Assembly: GCA_028868535.1 (NCBI GenBank)
Contig: JAGWUH010000001.1
Location: 124,001-188,000, forward strand
DNA from: Sphingomonadales bacterium
Lineage (GTDB): Bacteria > Pseudomonadota > Alphaproteobacteria > Sphingomonadales > Sphingomonadaceae
DNA length: 64,000 bases
Direction of reading: 5' to 3'
Below, piece by piece: positions 43,499 to 51,694 of the stretch. Both the position numbers and the translations under genes were made by a program. A model generated the notes under the pieces. The model worked only from the letters and a program-made list of their open reading frames with translations. It was not told where the DNA came from and made no database searches. Each line of letters begins with the position of its first letter. Within the stretch, counting starts at the first letter, position 1.

Positions 43499-45781
43499 AT
43501 GCCGTCTGACGAACAGGAAGAGACCGTCCACTACGACGGCGCCGAAGGCGGCTGGGGCTCGCTGCGCGGCATTGCGGAAACCGCGCTGCGCGAGCGGCCG
43601 ACGCCGGGCGCGCTCGACACGCTGCGCCGGCAGAACAAGGTCGGCGGCTTCATGTGCGTATCCTGTGCCTGGACCAAGCCGGCCAAGCCGCACGCGTTCG
43701 AGTTCTGCGAGAACGGCGCCAAGGCGACCCTGTGGGAGCTGACGACGCGGCGCTGTACGCCCGAGTTCTTCGCGGCGCACACGGTCACCGAACTGCGCGG
43801 GTGGAAGGACCACGATCTCGAACAGCAGGGGCGCCTGACGCACCCGATGCGCTATGATCCGGCCAGCGACAGATATGTCCCCTGCGGCTGGGACGAGGCG
43901 TTCGCGGCGATCGGTGCCGAGCTTCGGGCGCTCGATCCTGGATCGACGGTGTTCTACTCCTCGGGTCGGGCCAGCCTCGAGACGAGTTACCTCTACGCAC
44001 TGTTTGCGCGGCTTTACGGCCACAACAACCTGCCGGACAGCTCGAACATGTGCCACGAGACGACCTCGGTGGCGCTGAAGAAGCTGATCGGGTCGCCGGT
44101 CGGCACCTGCGTGCTCGCCGATTTCGAGCTGTGCGACGCAATCTTCTTCTTCGGGCAGAACACCGGCTCCAATTCGCCGCGCCTGCTGCATCCGCTGCAG
44201 GAAGCGGTGAAGCGGGGAGTCAGGATCGTCACCTTCAACCCGGTCCGGGAAAAGGGCCTTGAGGTGTTCAAGAACCCGCAAAGCCCGAAAGAGATGCTGA
44301 CCCCGGCGGAGACGCAGATCTCGACCCTGTACCTGCAGGTTCGCACCGGCGGCGACATCGCCGCGATCCTCGGCATGGTCAAGCACGTGCTCGCGGCCGA
44401 GGAGCGCAAGTGGGCGGCCGAGAAGCAGCACGTGCTCGACGTCGATTTCATCGCCCAGCACACCGCCGGGTTCGCCGAGATGAAGGCGCAGGCCGACGCA
44501 ACCAGCTGGGACGAGATCGAGCGCGAAAGCGGGCTGGCGCGGTCCGACCTCGAAGCGGCGGCGCAGATCTACATCGAGGCAAAGCGCGCGATCGCGATGT
44601 ACGGCATGGGCCTGACGCAGCAGGTCCACGGCTTCGAGAACCTTGCCGCGCTGACCAACCTGTGGCTGCTGAAGGGCAATGTCGGCCGCGACGGCGCCGG
44701 CATCTCGCCGGTGCGCGGGCACTCGAACGTCCAGGGCCAGCGCACCGTGGGCATCTCCGAGAAGCCGTCGCTGGTCCCGCTCGACACGCTGGCCGAACTG
44801 TTCGGCTTCGAACCGCCGCGCGAGGAGGGGATGAACACCGTCAAGGCCTGCGAGGGCATCGTCGCGGGCACGGTGCGCGCGTTCATCGGGCTGGGCGGCA
44901 ACTTCGTGCGCGCCATTCCCGAGCGCGAGAAAATGGAGCAGGCCTGGCAGCGGCTGCGCCTGACCGTGCAGATCGCCACCAAGCTCAACCGCAGCCACCT
45001 GGTCAACGGCGAGGTCGCCTACCTGCTGCCGTGCCTCGGCCGATCGGAGGAAGACGTGCAGGCGAGCGGGCCGCAGAAGGTGACGATGGAGGATTCGCTG
45101 TCCTGCATCCACGGCTCGTTCGGCAAGAACAAGCCGGCGAGCGACGACCTCAGGTCCGAAGTCGCGATCGTCGCCGGACTGGCCAAGGCGACGCTGCCGC
45201 CCAATCCGAAGGTCCGCTGGGACGAGTGGACCGACAACTATGACCTGATCCGCGACCTGATCGAGCGGACCTACCCCAAGGAGTTCGCCGATTTCAACGC
45301 GCGGGTGTTCACCCCCGGCGGCTTCTACCGCGGCAATGCCGCGCGCGAGCGGGTGTGGAAGACCGAGAGCGGCAAGGCGCAGTTCACCCCCCTGAAGACG
45401 CTGACCGCGTGGGGCGCGGCAGACGCGCCCGGCCGCTACCGGCTGATGACGCTGCGTTCCAACGACCAGTTCAACACCACGATCTACGGCTATTCCGATC
45501 GGCTGCGCGGCATCGAGGGCACGCGCGACGTGGTGCTGATGCATCCCGACGACATCGCCGCCGCCGGGCTCCAGAAGGGCCAGGTGGTGTCGCTGGTTTC
45601 CGATGCCGGCGACGGTGTCTCGCGCAAGGTCGGCGGCCTCGCCGTGACCCCGTTCCTGCTGCCGTCGGGGTGCATCGCCGGCTACTACCCGGAGCTGAAC
45701 CCGCTGGTGCCGCTGTGGTACCACGACGAGCAATCGAAGACCCCCGCCGCCAAGGGCGTGCCCGTGCGGATCGAGGCGTGA
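43499..45781 (+). CDS. FdhF/YdeP-family molybdopterin oxidoreductase
   Basis: A 760-residue molybdopterin enzyme. C53-x2-C56 with C70 (FMCVSCAW ... FEFCENG) can form part of an N-terminal iron-sulfur site. N183-M-C185-H186-E aligns with the Cys/Sec-His pair of formate dehydrogenase H, so the catalytic pair appears kept. GNVGRDGAGISPVRGHSNVQG and TTIYGYSDRLRGIEG are family hallmarks; the latter is in the C-terminal cofactor-binding domain. No signal peptide is seen, so it is cytoplasmic. It starts a run of eight plus-strand genes ending with a caa3 oxidase. E. coli YdeP is linked to acid resistance, so the true substrate is uncertain. Confidence 0.9.
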   Translation: MPSDEQEETVHYDGAEGGWGSLRGIAETALRERPTPGALDTLRRQNKVGGFMCVSCAWTKPAKPHAFEFCENGAKATLWELTTRRCTPEFFAAHTVTELRGWKDHDLEQQGRLTHPMRYDPASDRYVPCGWDEAFAAIGAELRALDPGSTVFYSSGRASLETSYLYALFARLYGHNNLPDSSNMCHETTSVALKKLIGSPVGTCVLADFELCDAIFFFGQNTGSNSPRLLHPLQEAVKRGVRIVTFNPVREKGLEVFKNPQSPKEMLTPAETQISTLYLQVRTGGDIAAILGMVKHVLAAEERKWAAEKQHVLDVDFIAQHTAGFAEMKAQADATSWDEIERESGLARSDLEAAAQIYIEAKRAIAMYGMGLTQQVHGFENLAALTNLWLLKGNVGRDGAGISPVRGHSNVQGQRTVGISEKPSLVPLDTLAELFGFEPPREEGMNTVKACEGIVAGTVRAFIGLGGNFVRAIPEREKMEQAWQRLRLTVQIATKLNRSHLVNGEVAYLLPCLGRSEEDVQASGPQKVTMEDSLSCIHGSFGKNKPASDDLRSEVAIVAGLAKATLPPNPKVRWDEWTDNYDLIRDLIERTYPKEFADFNARVFTPGGFYRGNAARERVWKTESGKAQFTPLKTLTAWGAADAPGRYRLMTLRSNDQFNTTIYGYSDRLRGIEGTRDVVLMHPDDIAAAGLQKGQVVSLVSDAGDGVSRKVGGLAVTPFLLPSGCIAGYYPELNPLVPLWYHDEQSKTPAAKGVPVRIEA

Positions 45782-45794
45782 GCGGGGGACGGCG

Positions 45795-46259
45795 ATGAAC
45801 GCACGCGGGGCGATCGCCGGTCTTGCCCTGATCCCCTTCCTGCTCGCCGGCTGCTCGCGCGAGGCGCGGCAACTTGCCTCCGACCAGCCGCAGACGGCGC
45901 CGTCCGGCCCGGCCGACCCGCGTACGGCGCGCTACGCGGCCAATTTCTACCAGGTTTCGCAAGGCGGGCGCTATTTCACCTGGTACGGCTGCGGCGACTG
46001 CCACGGCCGCCTCGCCCGCGGCGCCGCGAACCTGGCCAACGGCAGCCGCCACGCTGTCGAGGCCCTCTATACGGCGATCGCTGCCGGGCAGTCCGGCGCT
46101 CATTCCGACTATGCCGCGCGGGTGCCGGCCGAGCAGATCTGGCAGATGGCCGCCTATCTCCACGATCTTTCCCGGCACGAGCCCGCGCGCAACCGCCGCA
46201 ATGCGCTGGACCAGCAGGGCGAGCCGCAGGGCAACCGATGGCAGGGGCCGCTGCAGTGA
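45795..46259 (+). CDS. Cytochrome c lipoprotein of the oxidase operon
   Basis: A 154-residue protein with a lipoprotein signal ending LLAGC (lipidated Cys at 20) and one heme-c motif C66-G-D-C69-H70. It is periplasm-facing and membrane-anchored. It starts 14 bases after the molybdopterin gene and overlaps coxB, so it probably feeds electrons to the oxidase. The distal heme ligand is not obvious; M139 and neighbours are absent, while M148-like residues are also missing. Confidence 0.85.
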   Translation: MNARGAIAGLALIPFLLAGCSREARQLASDQPQTAPSGPADPRTARYAANFYQVSQGGRYFTWYGCGDCHGRLARGAANLANGSRHAVEALYTAIAAGQSGAHSDYAARVPAEQIWQMAAYLHDLSRHEPARNRRNALDQQGEPQGNRWQGPLQ

Positions 46260-47257
46260 ACGGCGGGCGCTCCCCGGTGCCGCTGGTCGCGCTTCTGCTG
46301 ACGGGTTGTTCCGGCATCCAGTCCTCGCTCGACCCGGCGGGGATGCAGGCCGGTGCGACTTTCCGCCTGTTCGAACTGATGATCGTCATGTGCGGGGTGA
46401 TGTACGGCGCGGTCCTGCTGTTTCTCGGCGCCAGCGTCTGGCGGGTGCGCCGGCAACTTGCCGCCGCGCCGGCGATCGAACCGGCCGATCCCGGCCTGGG
46501 AAAGGGACTGTGGGCCTGGGGCGGCGTAATCGTCGCCGGACTGGTCGTGCTCGCCACCGGCAGCTTCTTCGTCGAGCGGGCGCTGGCGGCGGCGCGCGCG
46601 CGGGAGGCCTTGCAGGTCCGCGTCACCGGGCACCAGTGGTGGTGGCGCATCCAGTATCGCACGCCCGACGGCCGCTGGATCGAGACTGCGAACGAGCTGC
46701 ACCTGCCCGCGGGTCGGACCGCGCGCATCGAGCTGGGCGCGGCCGACGTGATCCACAGCTTCTGGGTGCCGAACGTCGCCGGCAAGATGGACGTGATCCC
46801 GGGCCACACCAACGTCATCGATGTCAGCCCCCACCGCCTGGGCTGGTTCCGTGGCCAGTGCGCTGAGTTCTGCGGCGCCCAGCACGCGCACATGGCCTTC
46901 GACGTCAAGGTCGACAGTCCCGCCGCCTTCGACGCCTGGCTCGCGCAGCAGGGCCGGCCCGCCGCCGCCCCCGCCGATGCGATCGCCGCGCGCGGCATGG
47001 CAATCGTCACGGGCGGGGCTTGCGGGCTGTGCCACGTCGTGCGGGGCAGCGCCGCCACCGGCCGCGCCGGACCCGACCTCACCCACGTTGGCGGCCGGCG
47101 TTCGATCGGCGCGGGAACGCTGCCGATGAGCCGCGGCGCGCTGCAGGGCTGGATCGCGCAGCCCCAGGCGCTGAAGCCGGGGACGATGATGCCGGCGGTG
47201 CCGCTGGACGGCGCCGATGCCGATGCGGTGGCGCATTACCTGGAGACGTTGCGGTGA
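46238..47257 (+). CDS. coxB: Cytochrome c oxidase subunit II with fused cytochrome c domain (caa3 type)
   Basis: A 339-residue subunit. The hydrophobic N-terminus includes LLLTGCSG, a lipobox, followed by two membrane helices. The CuA domain is marked by GHQWWWRIQY and C-A-E-F-C-G-A-Q-H-A-H-M, and a C-terminal heme-c motif CGLCH defines the caa3 type. It overlaps the preceding cytochrome gene. The ATG at 46238 is used, but a GTG at 46256 overlapping the previous stop is possible. Its stop overlaps the start of subunit I (GTGA). Confidence 0.93.
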   Translation: MAGAAAVNGGRSPVPLVALLLTGCSGIQSSLDPAGMQAGATFRLFELMIVMCGVMYGAVLLFLGASVWRVRRQLAAAPAIEPADPGLGKGLWAWGGVIVAGLVVLATGSFFVERALAAARAREALQVRVTGHQWWWRIQYRTPDGRWIETANELHLPAGRTARIELGAADVIHSFWVPNVAGKMDVIPGHTNVIDVSPHRLGWFRGQCAEFCGAQHAHMAFDVKVDSPAAFDAWLAQQGRPAAAPADAIAARGMAIVTGGACGLCHVVRGSAATGRAGPDLTHVGGRRSIGAGTLPMSRGALQGWIAQPQALKPGTMMPAVPLDGADADAVAHYLETLR

Positions 47258-49134
47258 GCCCGGACGAGCGCGAGCGGCTGCACGCGGTCTGGGCGGACCG
47301 GCCCGGGCTGCTGGGCTTCCTCGGAACCGTCGATCACAAGCGGATCGCCGCGCGGTACATCGTCACGGTTGTCGGCCTGCTGTTCCTTTCGGGAATGCTG
47401 GCAATCGACATGCGGCTGCAGCTGAGCCAGCCGGACATGCGGCGGATGGGCCCGCAACAGTACAACGAGGCCTTCGCGCTGCACGGCTCGACGATGCTGT
47501 TCCTGATCTCGGTGCCGGTGATGGAAGCGATGGCGCTGTGGCTCGTGCCGCTGATGCTTGGCGCCCGCAACATGGCGTTCCCGCGCCTCGCCGCGTTCAG
47601 CTACTGGCTGTACCTCGGCGGCGTGCTGATGCTGTGGCTGCCGCACGCGCTGGGGATCACGCCGGACCTCGGCTGGTTCGAGTACCCGCCCTTGTCCGGA
47701 CCCGCCTACTCGCCCGGGCATCGTGCCGACATCTGGGCGCAGATGATCACCTTCACTGAAGTCGCCGCGCTGGCCGCATCGGTCAACGTCGTCGCCACGA
47801 TCCTCAAGATGCGCCCGCCGGGAATGACGCTGGCACGGATGCCGTTCTTCTTATGGGCGATGCTGGTCGCCTCGCTGATGACGATCTTCGCGCTGCCGGC
47901 GATCATGCTGGCGACCAGCATGCTGATCGCCGACCGGCTGGTGTCGACGCAGTTCTTCGCCCCGGCGGCGGGCGGCGACGTGCTGCTGTTCCAGCACATG
48001 TTCTGGTTCTTCGGGCATCCCGAGGTCTACATCATCTTCGTGCCCGCGGTCGGCTTCGTCTCGTCGATCGTCGAGACGTTCTCACGCCGGACGCTGTTCG
48101 GGCACGTGCCGATGGTGCTTTCCATCCTCGCCATCGGGGTGCTGGCGTTCGGGCTGTGGGTCCATCACATGTTCGCGGTGGGGCTGCCGCGGCTCGGCAA
48201 CGATTTCTATACCGCGGCGAGCATGGCGATTGCGCTGCCGGCCGGCCTGCAGATGTTCTGCTGGATCGCGACGATGTGGAGCGGACGGCCCCGCTTCGCG
48301 ACGCCGCTGCTGTGGGTCATCGGGTTCATCGCCACGTTCGTGATCGGCGGGCTGTCCGGGGTGATGACCGCCTCCGCCCCGCTCGACCTGCAACTGACCG
48401 ATACCTACTTCGTCGTCGCCCACCTGCACTACGTGCTGATCGGCGGCGCGCTGTTCCCGCTGTTCGGGGCATTTTGCTACTGGTATCCCAAGGCCACCGG
48501 GCGGATGATGTCCGAGCGCTGGGGGGTGGTCGCCTTCATCCTCATCGTGGGGGGGTTCAACCTCGGGTTCTTTCCGATGCACGTGCTCGGGCTCGAGGGG
48601 ATGCCGCGCCGGATCTACACCTATGGCCCCGACATGGGCTGGGGCACGCTCAACCTCGTCGCGACGATCGGGTCGGCGATCGCCATGCTCGGCGGCATCG
48701 TCCTGACCGGCAACGCGCTGATCAGCCTGTGGCGGGGCAAGCCGGCCGGTGCCGATCCGTGGGGGGCGCCCACGCTCGAATGGGCCGCGCGCTCGCCGCC
48801 GCCGCAGCACAACTTCGAGGAAGTCCCGGTCGTCACCAGCATCGCGCCGCTGTGGCGGCACGGTGACCTGCCGGTGATGACCGGGCTTGCGACCGACCGG
48901 CGCGAGGTGCTGGTCACTTCGGTGATCGATGCCGTGCCGCAGTATCGCCATCACAGCGTCGGCCCCTCGCTCTGGCCGTTCGTCGCCGCGCTGGCGACAT
49001 CGGGCATGTTCGTCGCCAGCATCTTCACGCCCTGGGCGGTGGTGTGGGGGGCGATCCCGATCGGCGTGGCGCTGGTGCTGTGGTTCTGGCCGCGCCGTCC
49101 CCGTTCGGCCACCGGCCCGCTGGCGCGGCGATGA
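47254..49134 (+). CDS. ctaD: Cytochrome c oxidase subunit I
   Basis: A 626-residue catalytic subunit. H77 (EAFALHGSTMLF) is a low-spin heme ligand, WFFGHPEVYIIFVP carries the CuB His cross-linked to Tyr and the A1-type glutamate, HHM contributes the CuB pair, and VVAHLHYVLIGG the heme ligands. It is about 80 residues longer than a minimal subunit I: the tail from residue 510 (PPPQHNFEEVPVV) adds two more helices, as in other caa3 oxidases. The start is a GTG overlapping the coxB stop. Confidence 0.95.
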   Translation: MSPDERERLHAVWADRPGLLGFLGTVDHKRIAARYIVTVVGLLFLSGMLAIDMRLQLSQPDMRRMGPQQYNEAFALHGSTMLFLISVPVMEAMALWLVPLMLGARNMAFPRLAAFSYWLYLGGVLMLWLPHALGITPDLGWFEYPPLSGPAYSPGHRADIWAQMITFTEVAALAASVNVVATILKMRPPGMTLARMPFFLWAMLVASLMTIFALPAIMLATSMLIADRLVSTQFFAPAAGGDVLLFQHMFWFFGHPEVYIIFVPAVGFVSSIVETFSRRTLFGHVPMVLSILAIGVLAFGLWVHHMFAVGLPRLGNDFYTAASMAIALPAGLQMFCWIATMWSGRPRFATPLLWVIGFIATFVIGGLSGVMTASAPLDLQLTDTYFVVAHLHYVLIGGALFPLFGAFCYWYPKATGRMMSERWGVVAFILIVGGFNLGFFPMHVLGLEGMPRRIYTYGPDMGWGTLNLVATIGSAIAMLGGIVLTGNALISLWRGKPAGADPWGAPTLEWAARSPPPQHNFEEVPVVTSIAPLWRHGDLPVMTGLATDRREVLVTSVIDAVPQYRHHSVGPSLWPFVAALATSGMFVASIFTPWAVVWGAIPIGVALVLWFWPRRPRSATGPLARR

Positions 49135-49748
49135 ACGGGGAACGCGCTCTTCGTCGCGTCGGCGACCTCGCGGGGCTGCCGACCAGCGCCCAGGGCCCGC
49201 GCAACCTCGTGTGGTGGGGCAACATCAGCTTCATGGCGATCGAGGGCACCGGCTTCGCGCTGGCGATCGGCGCCTGCCTCTACCTGCTGGGCCAGAGCCC
49301 GCACTGGCCGCCGCCCGGTGACAGCCTGCCAGGCCTCGGCTGGAGCGGCGCGTTCACGCTGGCGCTGGTGCTGAGCGAGCTGCCGAACCTGTGGCTGATC
49401 CGCCAGGTGCGGGCGAAGTCGATCGCGCGCGTGCGGCTCGGCATGCTGGTGATGACGCTGATCGGCATCGCCCTCATCGGCCTGCGCTGGTTCGAGCTGC
49501 AGCACCTCAACGTCGGCTGGGATCACGATGCCTATGGCTCGACGGTGTGGATGCTGATGGTGCTGCACACATCGCACGTCGTGACCGAGCTGGTCGAAAC
49601 CGCGGTGCTGACCGTTTGGCTCTATACGCACGAGGTGGGCGACGATCAGCTGGGCGACGTCGAGGACGATGCCGATTACTGGACTTTCGTGATCCTCGCG
49701 TGGGTGCCGATCTACCTGCTGGTCTACTGGGTGCCGCGATGGCTGTGA
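49131..49748 (+). CDS. coxC: Cytochrome c oxidase subunit III
   Basis: A 205-residue membrane subunit with five probable helices. GPRNLVWWGNISFMAIEGTGFALAI, VWMLMVLHTSHVVTELVETAVLTVWLY and WTFVILAWVPIYLLVYWVPRW match the subunit III family, with the conserved Glu and His in helices III-IV. The ATG overlaps the subunit I stop by four bases (ATGA). It completes the core oxidase. Confidence 0.9.
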   Translation: MNGERALRRVGDLAGLPTSAQGPRNLVWWGNISFMAIEGTGFALAIGACLYLLGQSPHWPPPGDSLPGLGWSGAFTLALVLSELPNLWLIRQVRAKSIARVRLGMLVMTLIGIALIGLRWFELQHLNVGWDHDAYGSTVWMLMVLHTSHVVTELVETAVLTVWLYTHEVGDDQLGDVEDDADYWTFVILAWVPIYLLVYWVPRWL

Positions 49749-50092
49749 TCGACCCGGCATCGCGAACGCCCGGTAGTCGGGCGCGGCCGTGGATCGCGCT
49801 GCTGCTGCCGCCGATGGCCTGGATCGGTTATGAATATGGGCTGGGTACGGCGCTGCGCGGTGCCTGCGGCGCGGTCGGCAACTGGCTGGGGCCGGCGTGG
49901 GGCATGGCCGCGTTGCTTGCCTGTCTCGGCGCGTGGAGACTGGGGCGGCGGGACGCCGCGCGCGCGGCGACCGAGGATCCGCCGGCGCGGCCGTGGCTGG
50001 CGCGGCTGGCACTGCTGGGCGCGGCCGTGTTCGGGCTGGCGATCGCGCTGCAGACGCTGGCCACGATGATCGTGCCGCCATGCGCGCGCTAG
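49739..50092 (+). CDS. Small membrane protein of the oxidase operon, unknown function
   Basis: A 117-residue protein with about three hydrophobic helices (PWIALLLPPMAWIGYEYG, WGMAALLACLGAW, LALLGAAVFGLAIALQTLATMI). It overlaps the subunit III gene by ten bases and the CtaG gene by 13. I recognise no family. The context suggests an accessory or assembly subunit of the caa3 oxidase, comparable in position to small subunit IV proteins. Confidence 0.75.
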   Translation: MAVIDPASRTPGSRARPWIALLLPPMAWIGYEYGLGTALRGACGAVGNWLGPAWGMAALLACLGAWRLGRRDAARAATEDPPARPWLARLALLGAAVFGLAIALQTLATMIVPPCAR

Positions 50093-51003
50093 CCGCCCTG
50101 GTCGCCCTCGCCGCCGGAGGCGCGATGGCCGTGGTGGTGCCGGCGCAGGCGCATGGGCTGGCCGCGCAAGCGGGCGCGGTGCCGGGCTGGACCTGGGATC
50201 CGGCGATCACCGTGCCTCTGGCGATCGTGCCTGCCGTCTACATCGCCGGCTGGCGCCGCATCGCCGCCCGGGCGCGCGGCGGCGCGGCACTGCTGCGGCG
50301 ACGCGGATCGTGGTTCGCGTTCGGCTGGCTGGTGCTTGTTCTCGCACTGGTCTCGCCGCTGCACGACGGCGGCGAGCGGTCCTTCACGCTGCACATGATC
50401 GAGCACGAACTGCTGATGCTGGTCGCCGCGCCGGCGCTGGTGATCGCCGGTCCGCTGCCGGCCCTGCTGTGGGCCTGGCCGGGCGCGGTCCGGCGCGCGG
50501 CCGGGCGCAGCCCCGGCACCCGCGCGCTTGTCGCCGTGGCGCACCGGTTGCGATCGCCGGTGCCGGCAACGCTGGTGCAGGCGGCGGTGCTGTGGACCTG
50601 GCATGCACCGGCGCTGTTCGATCTCGCGCTGGCCGATCCCGGCTGGCACGCGGCGCAGCACCTCGCGTTCATCGCCAGCGCGCTTTGGTTCTGGGCGACG
50701 GTGCTGCCGCGCCACGGGCCGTCCGCAGGCGCCGGCAAGGATGCGCTGGCGGGGTTGTGCCTGTTCGCCACGTCCGTCGTATCGGGGATGCTGGGCGCGC
50801 TCATGGCGCTCTCCGACAGCCCCTGGTACGCGGGCTATGCCCGAATCGGCATGGCGCCGCTGGGGCTCGACCCCGTGCAGGACCAGCAGGTCGCCGGGCT
50901 CATCATGTGGGTGCCGGGCGGAGTGGTGCATGCCGCGGCGGCCCTGTTCGTCGTTGGCCGGTTGCTGTCCGCCCATCGCGGGGAGGCGGCCCATGCCCGC
51001 TAG
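50080..51003 (+). CDS. ctaG: Cytochrome c oxidase assembly protein, caa3_CtaG type
   Basis: A 307-residue membrane protein with about seven helices. SPLHDGGERSFTLHMIEHELLMLVAAPALV, WHAPALFDLAL and WHAAQHLAFI carry histidines typical of caa3_CtaG (not the Cox11 type) and probably act in copper insertion into CuB. The ATG at 50080 lies within the previous gene and the stop overlaps the following cytochrome gene. Confidence 0.9.
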   Translation: MRALAALVALAAGGAMAVVVPAQAHGLAAQAGAVPGWTWDPAITVPLAIVPAVYIAGWRRIAARARGGAALLRRRGSWFAFGWLVLVLALVSPLHDGGERSFTLHMIEHELLMLVAAPALVIAGPLPALLWAWPGAVRRAAGRSPGTRALVAVAHRLRSPVPATLVQAAVLWTWHAPALFDLALADPGWHAAQHLAFIASALWFWATVLPRHGPSAGAGKDALAGLCLFATSVVSGMLGALMALSDSPWYAGYARIGMAPLGLDPVQDQQVAGLIMWVPGGVVHAAAALFVVGRLLSAHRGEAAHAR

Positions 51004-51406
51004 CCTGCGCTTCGTCCTCGCCCTGCTCGGCCTTGCCCTCATCGCCGCGCCCATCTCAGTTTCCGTGCTGCTGGGCGAAGAAGCCCGGGCCGCGCGTGTC
51101 AATGCCGAGGCGATGACCGGTGGCAGGGTCGCACGGGGCGAGGCGGCGGTCCGCCGGTTCGGCTGCACCGGCTGCCATGCGATGTCCGTGTTGCGCGGTC
51201 CCAGCGGCCTCGTCGGGCCGCCGCTGAGCGGCATTGCCAGCCGGGCCGAGATCGCCGGCAGCCTGGCGAACACGCCGGAGCACATGGTCGCCTGGCTGCG
51301 TTTCCCGCAGCAACTGCGCCCCGGCTGCGGGATGCCGCAGCAGCCGATGACCGAGGCCGAGGCGCGCGATCTCGCCGCCTACCTGTACACGTTGCGATCC
51401 GGCTAG
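50993..51406 (+). CDS. Membrane-anchored cytochrome c, last gene of the oxidase operon
   Basis: A 137-residue protein with an N-terminal helix (LRFVLALLGLALIAAPISVSVLLG) serving as export signal or anchor and one heme motif C58-T-G-C61-H62. A later GCGMPQQPMT offers the axial Met. It overlaps ctaG by 11 bases. It probably carries electrons from the bc1 complex or another donor to the caa3 oxidase. Confidence 0.88.
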   Translation: MPASLRFVLALLGLALIAAPISVSVLLGEEARAARVNAEAMTGGRVARGEAAVRRFGCTGCHAMSVLRGPSGLVGPPLSGIASRAEIAGSLANTPEHMVAWLRFPQQLRPGCGMPQQPMTEAEARDLAAYLYTLRSG

Positions 51407-51424
51407 GCGCCTCGCCGGGGACCC

Positions 51425-51448
51425 GCGGAACCAGGCGCGGCGTTCCGC
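51425..51448 (+). terminator. Hairpin after the oxidase operon
   Basis: GCGGAAC (51425-51431) and GTTCCGC (51442-51448) form a 7-bp perfect stem 19 bases past the last stop. No T-run follows. A nearby inverted repeat GCAAG-N5-CTTGC (51469-51483) is a separate element and may belong to the control region of TonB receptor 3. Confidence 0.4.
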
Positions 51449-51694
51449 ATAGCGCGGCTTGACGGGGTGCAAGAAGAACTTGCGAGACAGGCATTACTCC
51501 ACTGATCCACTAGAGATTATGCAGCCAGGCCGGGCGATGACGCCAGCCGCTGCATCCCCGGCTTGCCGGCCGTCCACGGCGCAAGCCTTTCCCTCCCATC
51601 GACTGGCGCGGCGACGGATCGACAATCCGGTCCGCCCGTTCTGACCGAGCGCCGCCGGCGCATTCCGCACCCCGCCAGCCCATCGAGGTTTCCC

